DNA from: an uncultured Collinsella sp.
Lineage (GTDB): Bacteria; Actinomycetota; Coriobacteriia; Coriobacteriales; Coriobacteriaceae
Direction of reading: 5' to 3'
Assembly (NCBI GenBank): GCA_900540935.1
Contig: UQHW01000005.1
Coordinates: 1 to 64,000, forward strand
DNA: 64,000 nucleotides
Below the pieces are notes generated by a model. It had not been told where the DNA came from. It was given only the letters and a program-made list of their open reading frames with translations, and did no database searches. The translations under genes and the position numbers were made by a program. Shown one piece after another: positions 43,171-51,072 of this stretch (position 1 is its first letter; every line of letters starts with the position of its first letter).

Positions 43171-45612
43171 CTACCCCAGCGAGCGGTTGAGGGAGCCGAG
43201 CTCGTCGTTGCCCATGGTGCGCCACATTTGGAAGATGCAACCGCGTGCCAGGAAAAAGAAGCCGTTGTCGACCAGTTGAACAGCGGCATCTGCCAGCTGA
43301 TTCGTCACGACGGACACTGGCGGCAGCTCGAGTCCAGCCTTGCGGATGGTCTCGACCGCTTCCTCGAACGTCGGAGGCTCGCTGACGCCCATCTCGTTCA
43401 TAAGGCCCTGCATTTCTTCCAGCGCGCTACTGCCCGACTCCTCGCCGCGCGGCACCAGACGGTAACAAGCCAGCGCCAGGCCGAGCTGATCGCAATTCCA
43501 ATAGGCAAACGCCAAGCGATAGAACAGGTAGCCGATTGCAGAACGATCGCTGGCAATACGTAGGCCGTGGCGCGCCACCTCGATAATCTCGTCAAAGCGC
43601 TCCAGACGCGCAAGCACGTTGATGAGCGCAAAGTGCGATTGCATGGACGAGCGCGCCAGATCGTAAAGATGGCGCACCTCGGGCAGCGCTCGTTCAAAGT
43701 CCTCTTGCTCGGCATAAAAGCTGCAGATCTCGTGCTGGGCAAAGTACAGCGCATCGGGCGCACGAAGGATTCGCACAGAGCGGTCTTCTTCCAACACCGG
43801 TAGCATCATGCGCACCAGCTGGTTATCGCAAAACTGCGTTTGAACCGGACCTGTCGCCAAAAGCTCCGCGACAGTGCACTTAGCCTCCAACTCCTCGACA
43901 AGACGGGAAAAGCCTTCAAAAGCACCTGTACGGTCGACTTTTGCCTGCTCGCGCAATTCAACAACACGGGCCACGTATGGGTCGTCGTCCTCTTCCATGA
44001 CCTCCAACTCGTCAGCCGTATCGGCAAGCAGCAAATCGCGCAGCGCCGGCGGAAGCGTGCGATGGTCATCACGCGGACGAGCATGAACCTTCGCAGGCTC
44101 AATCGTCTCCGGAGCGGTTGACTCATACGCCTCAAGCACACGCTTGCACGGCATATCGTCCATGTCCATGTTCTCAAGATCCTTGGCGACAGGCACGCAA
44201 TCGGCCAGATAGGCCGCACGCCCAAAGAAATACGTTGCGACAACGCGCTCGCCCTGCTCACTGTCGGTAGCAGCAATCTGCACATAGCAGCGCGTGATGC
44301 AGGTGCCCGCGGCAAAACACGCTGCCGCAAGCGTGAGTGCCACGCGCGCATCGTGCTCCGCGGCCCAGATCGCCCGCGTGTCCTCGTCCAGCTCGCGCCA
44401 GGCGTCATCCTGAGCGTCGTATTCACGTTGCGGCATGGCATCAACGACAGACTGCCCAAACCGAACGAGCATAATCCCCTCGGCAACGTTTGCCCGATAG
44501 GTATAGTCGAGCCGCGTGACCACGTTGAGCGCCTCAACGATTCGCGCAAAACGGGTGCGCACGTCCCACTCGCCGCCCGGCTGGCAAGCCACCGTACCCG
44601 GCTTGCCCCACGGGTTATCGCTCGAAGCCGTATCGAGCAGTCGGGGAACATCGTTGGTCGTCTTGGCGATATGCCACGCATCAAAGAGCGCGCAGCCCTC
44701 AAGGCTCGGCGAGGATGCCGTAGGGACCAATCCGGCCCCGATGCGCTCAAGGATGCCGGAGAGGCGGTTGAGACGGCACTCGACGGCAAGCAGCATGTCA
44801 ATCTCGTCCTGGTCCAGCAGGCTACGATCAAAATTGAGATAGAAAATCTTTGAGCGATCAATGCGAGCCAGGCTCATCTCGGACTTGGCAGCGATGGTGC
44901 GCAGGCGGGGCAAGTCAATTTCGCTCATAAGGGCGGCGGCATAGCGCTCGATACCGCTCGGATTCTCGGCATGGTCAACGCGGTAAAGCAGCGTCTCGAT
45001 AGCATCGGGGAGCGGTGCCGTGTTAAAGCCCAAAAACACCTCGACCGGCTCGGGCAACTTTACGAGCTTGATCTTGTCGACTACGTTTTGCATACCCTCG
45101 TCGAGTCCGCCGGCGTCCGCCGTGTTCACAATAGCGCTTTCGGAGTTGGCAAATATCACGTAGCGCAAGAACATCGAGGCCATGAACTCGCCGTAAGGAA
45201 GGGCGCGGGTCGAATTCCATGTCTCGTGGTCGGACTGCTCGCGCATGGGGCCTTCGGGAGAGCCGGCAGTTTGCGCACACGCGCGCATTGCACCGTTGGC
45301 TTCCCTTACCATAATCTCACCAATACTGGAATCCGACTCGTCAAGGACCAGTTCCATGTCGGGATCGTTGGGCAGCGGAGCCTCGCAGACGGGGCGGTCC
45401 ACCTTGTACACCTCACCCGAAACGCTTACGTAGCCCAAAAGCGACACATGACTTTTGCCAACGAATTCGACGACATAACAAGATTCATGCTGGTCCTCGC
45501 CAAAGAGTTTCCAGACCACGCCATATGAGCGCCCCGCAGGCTGCTCGGGCATCGCCGGAAAGCGCTTTTTGGGATCGAGAAACCTGAGCCTGTATGTCGG
45601 ACGCTCTGCCAC
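43171..45612 (-). CDS. Large TPR-containing protein of unknown function
   Basis: An 813-residue soluble protein with no signal peptide or membrane helix. The first 500 residues match no family I recognise. The region about 600-750 reads as TPR-like helical repeats (YFAQHEICSFYAEQEDFERA, LARLERFDEIIEVARHGLRI). An acidic segment lies near residues 540-560. It starts with GTG at 45612 after AGGGTG at normal spacing; no closer ATG is available. It precedes the AAA ATPase gene on the same strand with 160 bp between them. Confidence 0.75.
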   Translation of the reverse strand: MAERPTYRLRFLDPKKRFPAMPEQPAGRSYGVVWKLFGEDQHESCYVVEFVGKSHVSLLGYVSVSGEVYKVDRPVCEAPLPNDPDMELVLDESDSSIGEIMVREANGAMRACAQTAGSPEGPMREQSDHETWNSTRALPYGEFMASMFLRYVIFANSESAIVNTADAGGLDEGMQNVVDKIKLVKLPEPVEVFLGFNTAPLPDAIETLLYRVDHAENPSGIERYAAALMSEIDLPRLRTIAAKSEMSLARIDRSKIFYLNFDRSLLDQDEIDMLLAVECRLNRLSGILERIGAGLVPTASSPSLEGCALFDAWHIAKTTNDVPRLLDTASSDNPWGKPGTVACQPGGEWDVRTRFARIVEALNVVTRLDYTYRANVAEGIMLVRFGQSVVDAMPQREYDAQDDAWRELDEDTRAIWAAEHDARVALTLAAACFAAGTCITRCYVQIAATDSEQGERVVATYFFGRAAYLADCVPVAKDLENMDMDDMPCKRVLEAYESTAPETIEPAKVHARPRDDHRTLPPALRDLLLADTADELEVMEEDDDPYVARVVELREQAKVDRTGAFEGFSRLVEELEAKCTVAELLATGPVQTQFCDNQLVRMMLPVLEEDRSVRILRAPDALYFAQHEICSFYAEQEDFERALPEVRHLYDLARSSMQSHFALINVLARLERFDEIIEVARHGLRIASDRSAIGYLFYRLAFAYWNCDQLGLALACYRLVPRGEESGSSALEEMQGLMNEMGVSEPPTFEEAVETIRKAGLELPPVSVVTNQLADAAVQLVDNGFFFLARGCIFQMWRTMGNDELGSLNRSLG

Positions 45613-45735
45613 GAAATATCACCCTGATCGGTCGTTGAGAGAAGGAGTGGTCGCGGATGGGCCGCGACACCTACTCGGAATCTTACACGAGTCGACAGGA
45701 AATCGTCCCTTTGGACGAAAGCACTCAAGCTGGCG

Positions 45736-45925
45736 TAAAAGAAAAGCCCCCGTTGCCGGGAGCTTTAATCTCAAATGGTGCGGCGTATAGGATTCCGCGC
45801 ATCCGCTGCGCGGATCCGCACCGGCTTCGCCCGCCTGCCGGCGCGCTCGCCCGCGGGCTAAAAACGCTCCGCGTTTTCTTTACGCCCGCGCCTCGACCGA
45901 GGTTCGAATCCATGCGGTGGCGGCA
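45736..45925. repeat. 190-bp tRNA-linked duplication with GC-rich element, copy A
   Basis: The unit starts with a copy of the tRNA-Arg terminator (AAAAGCCCCCGTTGCCGG), then the last 19 bases of tRNA-Arg reversed (45775-45793), a 98-bp GC-rich core (45795-45892), and a T-arm-like GGTTCGAATCC on the + strand (45901-45911). The terminator and intact tRNA-Arg follow. The core holds small hairpins such as AAAACGC-TCC-GCGTTTT. It matches copy B near tRNA-Leu at about 88 of 98 positions. Confidence 0.85.
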
Positions 45926-45933
45926 TAAAAGAA

Positions 45934-45955
45934 AAGCCCCCGTTGCCGGAGGCTT
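45934..45955 (-). terminator. Terminator of tRNA-Arg
   Basis: AAGCCCCCG (45934-45942) pairs with CGGAGGCTT (45947-45955), one mismatch; TTCTTTTAT follows on the - strand. Confidence 0.8.
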
Positions 45956-45966
45956 TCAATTTCAAT

Positions 45967-46043
45967 TGGTGCGGCGTATAGGATTCGAACCTATGACGTT
46001 CTGATTCGTAGTCAGACCCTCTATCCAGCTGAGGTAACGCCGC
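45967..46043 (-). tRNA. tRNA-Arg (anticodon ACG)
   Basis: Acceptor GCGGCGT pairs with ACGCCGC, the anticodon loop CTACGAA sits on TCTGA/TCAGA, and the T-loop is GGTTCGAATCC. The discriminator is A and CCA is encoded. A partial copy of its 3' end lies at 45775-45793. Confidence 0.97.
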
Positions 46044-46117
46044 AGCGCAAGACATATAAAACCACTTTAGTTAGTTGGAGTCAAGCACAATCTCAAACTT
46101 TTTTGAGAATATGTTCC

Positions 46118-46495
46118 TTACGCAGCTCCGTATGCGTCAGCGTCCCCCATGCGATCAATCGGTTTTTCAACCACATCGAACCCAGCACCGAGCTCCCTCA
46201 AAAGCGAGCGCACCCGCTGGGCACAGTCATAATCGGCAAACGAGATGCTCAGCATGCGCGCGACCTGGTTGGAAGTCCCAACTCCATAGAAGTGCTCCAG
46301 CGCCACAAGCCCCACGTGCGTCACAAAGGTCTCGACCACATGCGGCGACTCCTCAAAACACCATTGTGTCAACGGACCCTCACTCGTCTGTCGAACCACC
46401 AGGCCACCCATGCCAGACGGCTCACACGTTACAAGCAGGTACTCCCCGCCCTCGTCGCTCTCAAACAAAACCACCCGATCATCAAACAGCTCCAT
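46118..46495 (-). CDS. Small protein of unknown function
   Basis: A 125-residue acidic, soluble protein that matches no family I recognise. It begins MELFDDRVVLFESDEGGEYL with ATG at 46495 after AAAGGGG at five bases, and its codon use fits its neighbours, so I regard it as real. No signal peptide or membrane helix is visible. It is flanked by tRNA-Arg and serS and shows no operon link. Confidence 0.65.
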   Translation of the reverse strand: MELFDDRVVLFESDEGGEYLLVTCEPSGMGGLVVRQTSEGPLTQWCFEESPHVVETFVTHVGLVALEHFYGVGTSNQVARMLSISFADYDCAQRVRSLLRELGAGFDVVEKPIDRMGDADAYGAA

Positions 46496-46621
46496 CGCGT
46501 CCCCTTTCTCTCGCTCTTATTTAGCAAAAGCATAGCAGGTAGATGGCTGTATACAGAACAGTTGTTCGTGTGTTTTCTATTGAGCTGTCCGCACGGCATG
46601 GTATGGACCTGCGCACGAAAT

Positions 46622-46645
46622 AGGGCGCCCCCGAAGGAGCGCCCT
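46622..46645 (-). terminator. Probable terminator of serS
   Basis: AGGGCGC (46622-46628) pairs with GCGCCCT (46639-46645), with further pairs and a CGAA-type tip. The - strand continues ATTTCG, a weak T tract. Confidence 0.6.
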
Positions 46646-46668
46646 TGCATATCGCCTATGCAGCCAAG

Positions 46669-47952
46669 TTACGCGACCGGCTCAATCTTCTCGAGGCCGC
46701 CCATGTAGGGACGCAGGACCTCGGGGATCGTGATGGTGCCGTCGGCGTTCTGGTAGTTCTCCAGAATGGCAGCCATGGTGCGGCCAGCCGGCAGGCCGGA
46801 ACCGTTAAGGGTGTGCAGGTAGCGCGAACCCTTGAAGTTCTCGGGGTCGCGATACTTGATGTTGGCGCGGCGAGCCTGGAAGTCGCCGCAGTTGGAGCAG
46901 GAGCTGATCTCCTTGTAGGCGTTGTAGCTCGGCAGCCAGACCTCGACGTCGTAGGTCTGACGGGCAGAGAAGCCCAGGTCGCCGGTGCACAGGCTAATCA
47001 CGCGATACGGAAGACCCAGCTGCTGCAGCAGGTACTCGGCCTCGGCGGTCATGCTCTCGAGCTCCTCGTCGGACTCCTCCGGCTTGGCAAACTTGACCAT
47101 CTCGACCTTGTCGAACTCGTGCTGACGGATGATGCCGCGGGTGTCACGGCCGGCGGAACCGGCCTCCTCGCGGAAGCAGGGGGTGAAGGCGGTGTAGCGG
47201 CGCGGCAGGGTGTCGGCGTCGAGAACCTCGCCGGCGTGCAGGTTGGTGAGCACGACCTCGGCGGTGGGGATCAGGAAGTTGTCGCCCGAGACGTGATAGG
47301 CGTCGTCCTCGAACTTGGGCAGCTGGCCCGTACCGAACATGGTCTGACGCTTGACGACGATAGGCGGCCACCACTCCTTGAAGCCACGGCTCGTGTGCGT
47401 GTCCAGGAAGAAGTTGATAAGGGCGCGCTCCAGGCGGGCGCCGGCGCCACCGAGAACGGTGAAGCGGCTGCCGGAGAGCTTGTTGCCGCGCTCGAAGTCG
47501 AGGATGTCGAGGTCGGTGCCCAGATCCCAGTGCGGCTTAAAGTCGAAGTCGAACTCGCGCGGGGTGCCCCAACGCCGGCGCTCGATGTTCTCGTCCTCGT
47601 CCTTGCCGTACGGCGTGGCCTCGCAAGGGATGTTGGGCAGGTGAGCCATAAAGTCGTACTGCTCCTGCTCGAGAGCAGTGCGGCGCTCGGCCAGACCGTC
47701 AATCTTCTCGTTGACGGCGCGCACGGCCTCCTTGGCGGCCTCGGCCTCGTCCTTCTTGCCCTCCTTCATCAGGGCGCCGATCTTCTTGGACTCGGCGTTG
47801 CGCGTGGCCTGGAGCTCCTCGACCTCGGTGATGACGGCACGACGCTCGTCGTCGAGCTCAAAGAACTTCTCGCGATCCCAAGACGTCTGGCGGTTAGCCA
47901 TGGCGACATCGATGGCATCGGGGTTCTCGCGAACAAACTTGATATCAAGCAT
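46669..47952 (-). CDS. serS: Serine--tRNA ligase
   Basis: A class II synthetase of 427 residues. The N-terminal coiled-coil arm (about 25-110), which grips the long variable arm of tRNA-Ser, is followed by the catalytic core with motif 2 (FREEAGSAGRDTRGIIRQHEF) and motif 3 (NGSGLPAGRTMAAILENYQ). The ATG at 47952 has GGAGGA just upstream; an earlier in-frame start would add nine residues. The substrate tRNA-Ser(GCT) is encoded 5 kb away. Confidence 0.97.
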   Translation of the reverse strand: MLDIKFVRENPDAIDVAMANRQTSWDREKFFELDDERRAVITEVEELQATRNAESKKIGALMKEGKKDEAEAAKEAVRAVNEKIDGLAERRTALEQEQYDFMAHLPNIPCEATPYGKDEDENIERRRWGTPREFDFDFKPHWDLGTDLDILDFERGNKLSGSRFTVLGGAGARLERALINFFLDTHTSRGFKEWWPPIVVKRQTMFGTGQLPKFEDDAYHVSGDNFLIPTAEVVLTNLHAGEVLDADTLPRRYTAFTPCFREEAGSAGRDTRGIIRQHEFDKVEMVKFAKPEESDEELESMTAEAEYLLQQLGLPYRVISLCTGDLGFSARQTYDVEVWLPSYNAYKEISSCSNCGDFQARRANIKYRDPENFKGSRYLHTLNGSGLPAGRTMAAILENYQNADGTITIPEVLRPYMGGLEKIEPVA

Positions 47953-48063
47953 TAGATCCTCCGGCGATATACATTCCATTTAGGTTGCAACCTTGTACAT
48001 GTATGGGCAAGTATATACTTATGAGCGTTTACGACCCAACTCAACTACGCAAGAAGGCACCCA

Positions 48064-48237
48064 ATGGACGCAGTTTTTTCCTTTTTGTTTGGCACCCGCA
48101 CCGGTTTTGCCATCCTTTTCGCCGGCGGCATCCTGCTGTTTGCGATTCTTGCCTTTGTAATGGAGAAGCGCACCCATAAGATGTATGTCGACCGCGGCCC
48201 CAAGTCCGAGGACGAAGAAAACAGCTTCTGGGACTAA
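48064..48237 (+). CDS. 57-residue single-pass membrane protein
   Basis: A short protein starting MDAVFSFLFG with one strong membrane helix (about 14-33, GFAILFAGGILLFAILAFV) and a charged, acidic tail ending NSFWD. A -10-like TATACT lies at 48014-48019, AAGG sits before the ATG, and a strong terminator follows at 48291. Codon use is that of a real gene. It is divergent from serS. Its function is unknown. Confidence 0.7.
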   Translation: MDAVFSFLFGTRTGFAILFAGGILLFAILAFVMEKRTHKMYVDRGPKSEDEENSFWD

Positions 48238-48247
48238 CTCGCCAAAA

Positions 48248-48382
48248 AGGGACAGGTTTATTTTGGTCGGTTTTATCTGGGCAAACGCAAGCGCCCCGCA
48301 ACTGGAATTGAACCAGTTGCGGGGCGCTTTTCGCTAAAAGGACAAAACAGCAGGAAAAACCTGCCAAAATAAACCTGTCCCT
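48248..48382. repeat. Long nested inverted repeat between the small membrane protein and proC
   Basis: Outer arms AGGGACAGGTTTATTTTGG (48248-48266) and its exact complement at 48364-48382 are 19 bp and perfect. Inside is the hairpin described in the next entry. The arms flank convergent gene ends. Confidence 0.9.
48291..48327 (+). terminator. Strong hairpin terminator of the small membrane protein gene
   Basis: GCGCCCCGCAACTGG (48291-48305) pairs perfectly with 48313-48327 around AATTGAA, followed by TTTTCG. Confidence 0.75.
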
Positions 48383-48394
48383 AAATAGCAGGTT

Positions 48395-49165
48395 TTACTG
48401 GAGAGTAGCGTCGATGGCCTTGACCAGGGCACTGCGCATGCCGGCGTCCTCGAGCGCGACGACGCCCTTGATGGTAGCACCGCCGGGCGAGCACACGGCA
48501 TCTTTCATCGCTGCGGGATGCTGGCCGGTTGCAAGCTGCAGCTTTGCCGTACCCAGCACCATCTGGCTCACAATGCGATAGGCATCGGCGCGCGGAATAC
48601 CGTGCTTGACCGCTGCATCGCCCAGGGCCTCGATTGCCATAGCGACAAATGCCGGAGCGCAACCACCCACCGTGCCGCCCACGAACAGCAGGCTCGTATC
48701 GAGCTCGACCACCGCACCGAGCTTGCCAAGCAGATCAAGCACCACTGCGCTCTGCTCATCACTAAGCGTGGAAGCCTTCTCGCAAGCGATGACGCCCTCG
48801 CCCACCGAAACCGGCGTGTTGGGCACCGTCGAGATATGCGCGACGCCCGGCAGGACCTGCTCCCACTTGGCACTGTCCCAGGTCCAGGCAACCGACAGAA
48901 CGACCTTTTTGGCAAGAGCATCCTTGAGCGGGGCGAATACCTTCTCGATCATGTACGGCTTGACCGCAGCGACCACGATATCGGATGCGGCGACAACCTC
49001 GGCGGCATCGTGGCAGGCGACCATGCCGCGCGCCTCGCAGCGCTCAACCAGTGCGTCGTAGCGACCCGCGCAGGCGCACATGTCGCTCGCAGCTACACCG
49101 GCAGCGATCCAGCCATCGGCCATAGCGCTCGCCATATTGCCAAAACCGACAAATCCAATCTTCAT
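48395..49165 (-). CDS. proC: Pyrroline-5-carboxylate reductase
   Basis: A 256-residue enzyme for the last step of proline synthesis, reducing pyrroline-5-carboxylate with NAD(P)H. The N-terminal Rossmann motif is IGFVGFGNMASAM; the family end signature is visible as DAVCSPGGATIKGV. VPNTPVSVGEG is also conserved. The ATG at 49165 follows AAAGGA at nine bases and puts the Rossmann fold right at the N-terminus; an upstream in-frame start adds eight residues. It is unlinked to other proline genes. Confidence 0.94.
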   Translation of the reverse strand: MKIGFVGFGNMASAMADGWIAAGVAASDMCACAGRYDALVERCEARGMVACHDAAEVVAASDIVVAAVKPYMIEKVFAPLKDALAKKVVLSVAWTWDSAKWEQVLPGVAHISTVPNTPVSVGEGVIACEKASTLSDEQSAVVLDLLGKLGAVVELDTSLLFVGGTVGGCAPAFVAMAIEALGDAAVKHGIPRADAYRIVSQMVLGTAKLQLATGQHPAAMKDAVCSPGGATIKGVVALEDAGMRSALVKAIDATLQ

Positions 49166-49238
49166 ATCGCATAGTCCTTTCAGACACATTCCTCAAAACG
49201 AAAGGTATTGTCCCACGCCATTGTTTCGTATTGCCGAC

Positions 49239-49709
49239 CTATTTGTGATACGGCTCGCCACGACTGATCTTGCAGGCACGGTAAATCTGCTCTAGCAGCA
49301 CCACACGCGCCAGGTTATGCGGCAAGGTAATGCGTCCAAAGCTGAGCATCTCGTCGGCGCGGGCGCGCACCTCATCACTCACGCCGTCCGAACCGCCGAT
49401 TACAAAGGCAATGTCGCTACTGCCTCGCAGCATAAGATCGTCGAGCCTCGCCGAGAGCTCCTCACTCGAACGCTCCTTGCCCTCAATGGCCAGCAAGATC
49501 ACATGCGCTCGAGACGGCAAGGCAGCAAGAATCGCCGCCCCCTCCTTGTCACGCGCAGCATCCACGCCGCCCGCCTTAGCCGGGTCGATATCGGCCACCT
49601 CGCGGATATCAACCTTGGCATAGGCACCCAGGCGCTTGGTGTACTCAGCGCACGCGTCCTTCCAAAAGCGCTCCTTGAGCTTACCAACACAAACGACGGT
49701 GTATTTCAC
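49239..49709 (-). CDS. rlmH: 23S rRNA (pseudouridine1915-N3) methyltransferase RlmH
   Basis: A 156-residue SPOUT-class methyltransferase that modifies pseudouridine 1915 in helix 69 of 23S rRNA. The length is standard. Typical motifs are VGKLKERFW at the N-terminus, AFVIGGSDGVSDEV (AdoMet knot), and the C-terminal EQIYRACKISRGEPYHK. It follows the SPFH protein gene by 6 bp and is probably co-transcribed. Confidence 0.96.
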   Translation of the reverse strand: MKYTVVCVGKLKERFWKDACAEYTKRLGAYAKVDIREVADIDPAKAGGVDAARDKEGAAILAALPSRAHVILLAIEGKERSSEELSARLDDLMLRGSSDIAFVIGGSDGVSDEVRARADEMLSFGRITLPHNLARVVLLEQIYRACKISRGEPYHK

Positions 49710-49715
49710 GCGCGC

Positions 49716-50654
49716 CTACTCCTTCGAATCGTTTTGAACTTTGCCGGCGGCCAGCATCTGCTCGAACATCGAGGCCGACTGCGAAAAGTCGCTCGGCAGC
49801 ACGACCGTCGAGTTTTTGCCCGTACGTGCGAACTCCGTCATCATCTCGGACCACTGCGTAAACATAAACAGCTGGTTGGCCTCGTCGTTACCGACGCCCG
49901 TCTCCTGGATAATCTCGAGCGAATCCTTGATGCCCAGCGCGATGGCCTTGCGCTGGTTGGCGATGCCTTCGCCCGCCTTTTCCATTGCCTCAGCCTCGGC
50001 GGTCGCCTCGGTGACGCGCTTGATGCGGTCGGCCTCAGCGAGCTCCTGTGCCGCAGCGCGCTTGCGCTGGGCGGCGTTGATGTCGTTCATGGAGTTCTCA
50101 ACCTCGGTCGGCAGTGCGATTTTGGTGATGAGCGTCGACACGAGGGTGAAGCCGTAGGCGGCCATCTGCTCGGAAACGGTAGCGTTGACATCCTTGGCGA
50201 TGTCGTCCTTCTTGGCAAAGACCTCATCGAGTGTGTAGACGGGAATCGAAGAGCGCAGGGCGTCGGTGATGAAGTCACGCATCTGGTCGACGGGCTCCTG
50301 CAGCATATAGTAGCTCTTGTAGATGCCCGAATCTGCCGGGCCGGCGCCCATGTCATAGCTCACGTGGTACTGAGCAGAGACCTCAAGGCCGATGGTCACG
50401 TTGTCCTGGGTCTTAACGTCGATACCAAAACCGTTTTTCATGGTTCGCAGGCTCACCGTAGCGGCTTTGCGGTCAATCACGGGTACCTTCATGTGGAAGC
50501 CCGCGTTGACGATGCGGTTGAACTTGCCTAAGCGTTCGATGATCACAGCATGCTGCTGTTCAACGACATAGCAGGCGCTGGGAAGCAGCAGCAACAGAAT
50601 GATGATGGGGATCAAAAGGCTGGTAAGGGCGGCGATGATACCGGAAAACAGCAT
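49716..50654 (-). CDS. SPFH/band 7 membrane protein (stomatin/HflK-like)
   Basis: A 312-residue protein with an N-terminal membrane anchor (about 5-27) and an SPFH domain (about 28-200): VVEQQHAVIIERLGKFNRIV, then the usual MNDINAAQRKRAAAQELAEA helix leading to a coiled coil (about 190-250). This family forms membrane-bound oligomers that often work with proteases. No NfeD partner is beside it. The ATG at 50654 has GGAGAG three bases upstream. It is first in a unit with rlmH. Confidence 0.9.
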   Translation of the reverse strand: MLFSGIIAALTSLLIPIIILLLLLPSACYVVEQQHAVIIERLGKFNRIVNAGFHMKVPVIDRKAATVSLRTMKNGFGIDVKTQDNVTIGLEVSAQYHVSYDMGAGPADSGIYKSYYMLQEPVDQMRDFITDALRSSIPVYTLDEVFAKKDDIAKDVNATVSEQMAAYGFTLVSTLITKIALPTEVENSMNDINAAQRKRAAAQELAEADRIKRVTEATAEAEAMEKAGEGIANQRKAIALGIKDSLEIIQETGVGNDEANQLFMFTQWSEMMTEFARTGKNSTVVLPSDFSQSASMFEQMLAAGKVQNDSKE

Positions 50655-50711
50655 GGTCTCTCCTCTGATAGGCACACGTTGGCATTAGGATACCCGTCCG
50701 AGGAGATCGTG

Positions 50712-50900
50712 CATAACAAAAAAGCTCCCATTGCTGGGAGCTCTTTCATTCAATGGTGCGGGCGAAAGGACGTCCGCGTATCCGCTTCGCGGATCCACAC
50801 CGGCTTCGGCCGCCTGCCGGCGCCCTCGCCAGCTCGCTAAAAACGCTCCGCGTTTTCTTTACGCTCGCTCCTTCACAGGTTCAAGTCCCTGTGATGGGCC
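50712..50900. repeat. 189-bp tRNA-linked duplication with GC-rich element, copy B
   Basis: The unit starts with a copy of the tRNA-Leu terminator, then the last 18 bases of tRNA-Leu reversed (50753-50770), the 98-bp GC-rich core (50774-50871), and a T-arm-like GGTTCAAGTCC on the + strand (50878-50888). The terminator and intact tRNA-Leu follow. The core matches copy A at about 88 of 98 positions, although the flanks match a different tRNA. Confidence 0.85.
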
Positions 50901-50904
50901 CATA

Positions 50905-50931
50905 ACAAAAAAGCTCCCATTGCTGGGAGCT
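50905..50931 (-). terminator. Terminator of tRNA-Leu
   Basis: AGCTCCCA (50912-50919) pairs with TGGGAGCT (50924-50931); TTTTTTG follows on the - strand. Confidence 0.9.
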
Positions 50932-50942
50932 CTTTCAATCAA

Positions 50943-51029
50943 TGGTGCGGGCGAAAGGACTTGAACCTTCATGGGGTTGCCCCCATACGGACCTGAACCG
51001 TACGCGTCTGCCAATTCCGCCACGCCCGC
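50943..51029 (-). tRNA. tRNA-Leu (anticodon CAG)
   Basis: Acceptor GCGGGCG pairs with CGCCCGC, the anticodon loop TTCAGGT sits on TACGG/CCGTA, and a long variable arm (TGGGGGCAACCCCA) marks class II. The T-loop is GGTTCAAGTCC. The discriminator is A and CCA is encoded. Confidence 0.97.
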
Positions 51030-51072
51030 GTGCAGGAATTAGAATAACGGAGCGCCATCGCGAACGCAAGAA

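Noticed and set aside
45736..45925. tRNA fragments considered as a second tRNA gene
   Set aside because: Only the 3' end and an inverted T-arm are present; no anticodon arm or complete acceptor can be folded.
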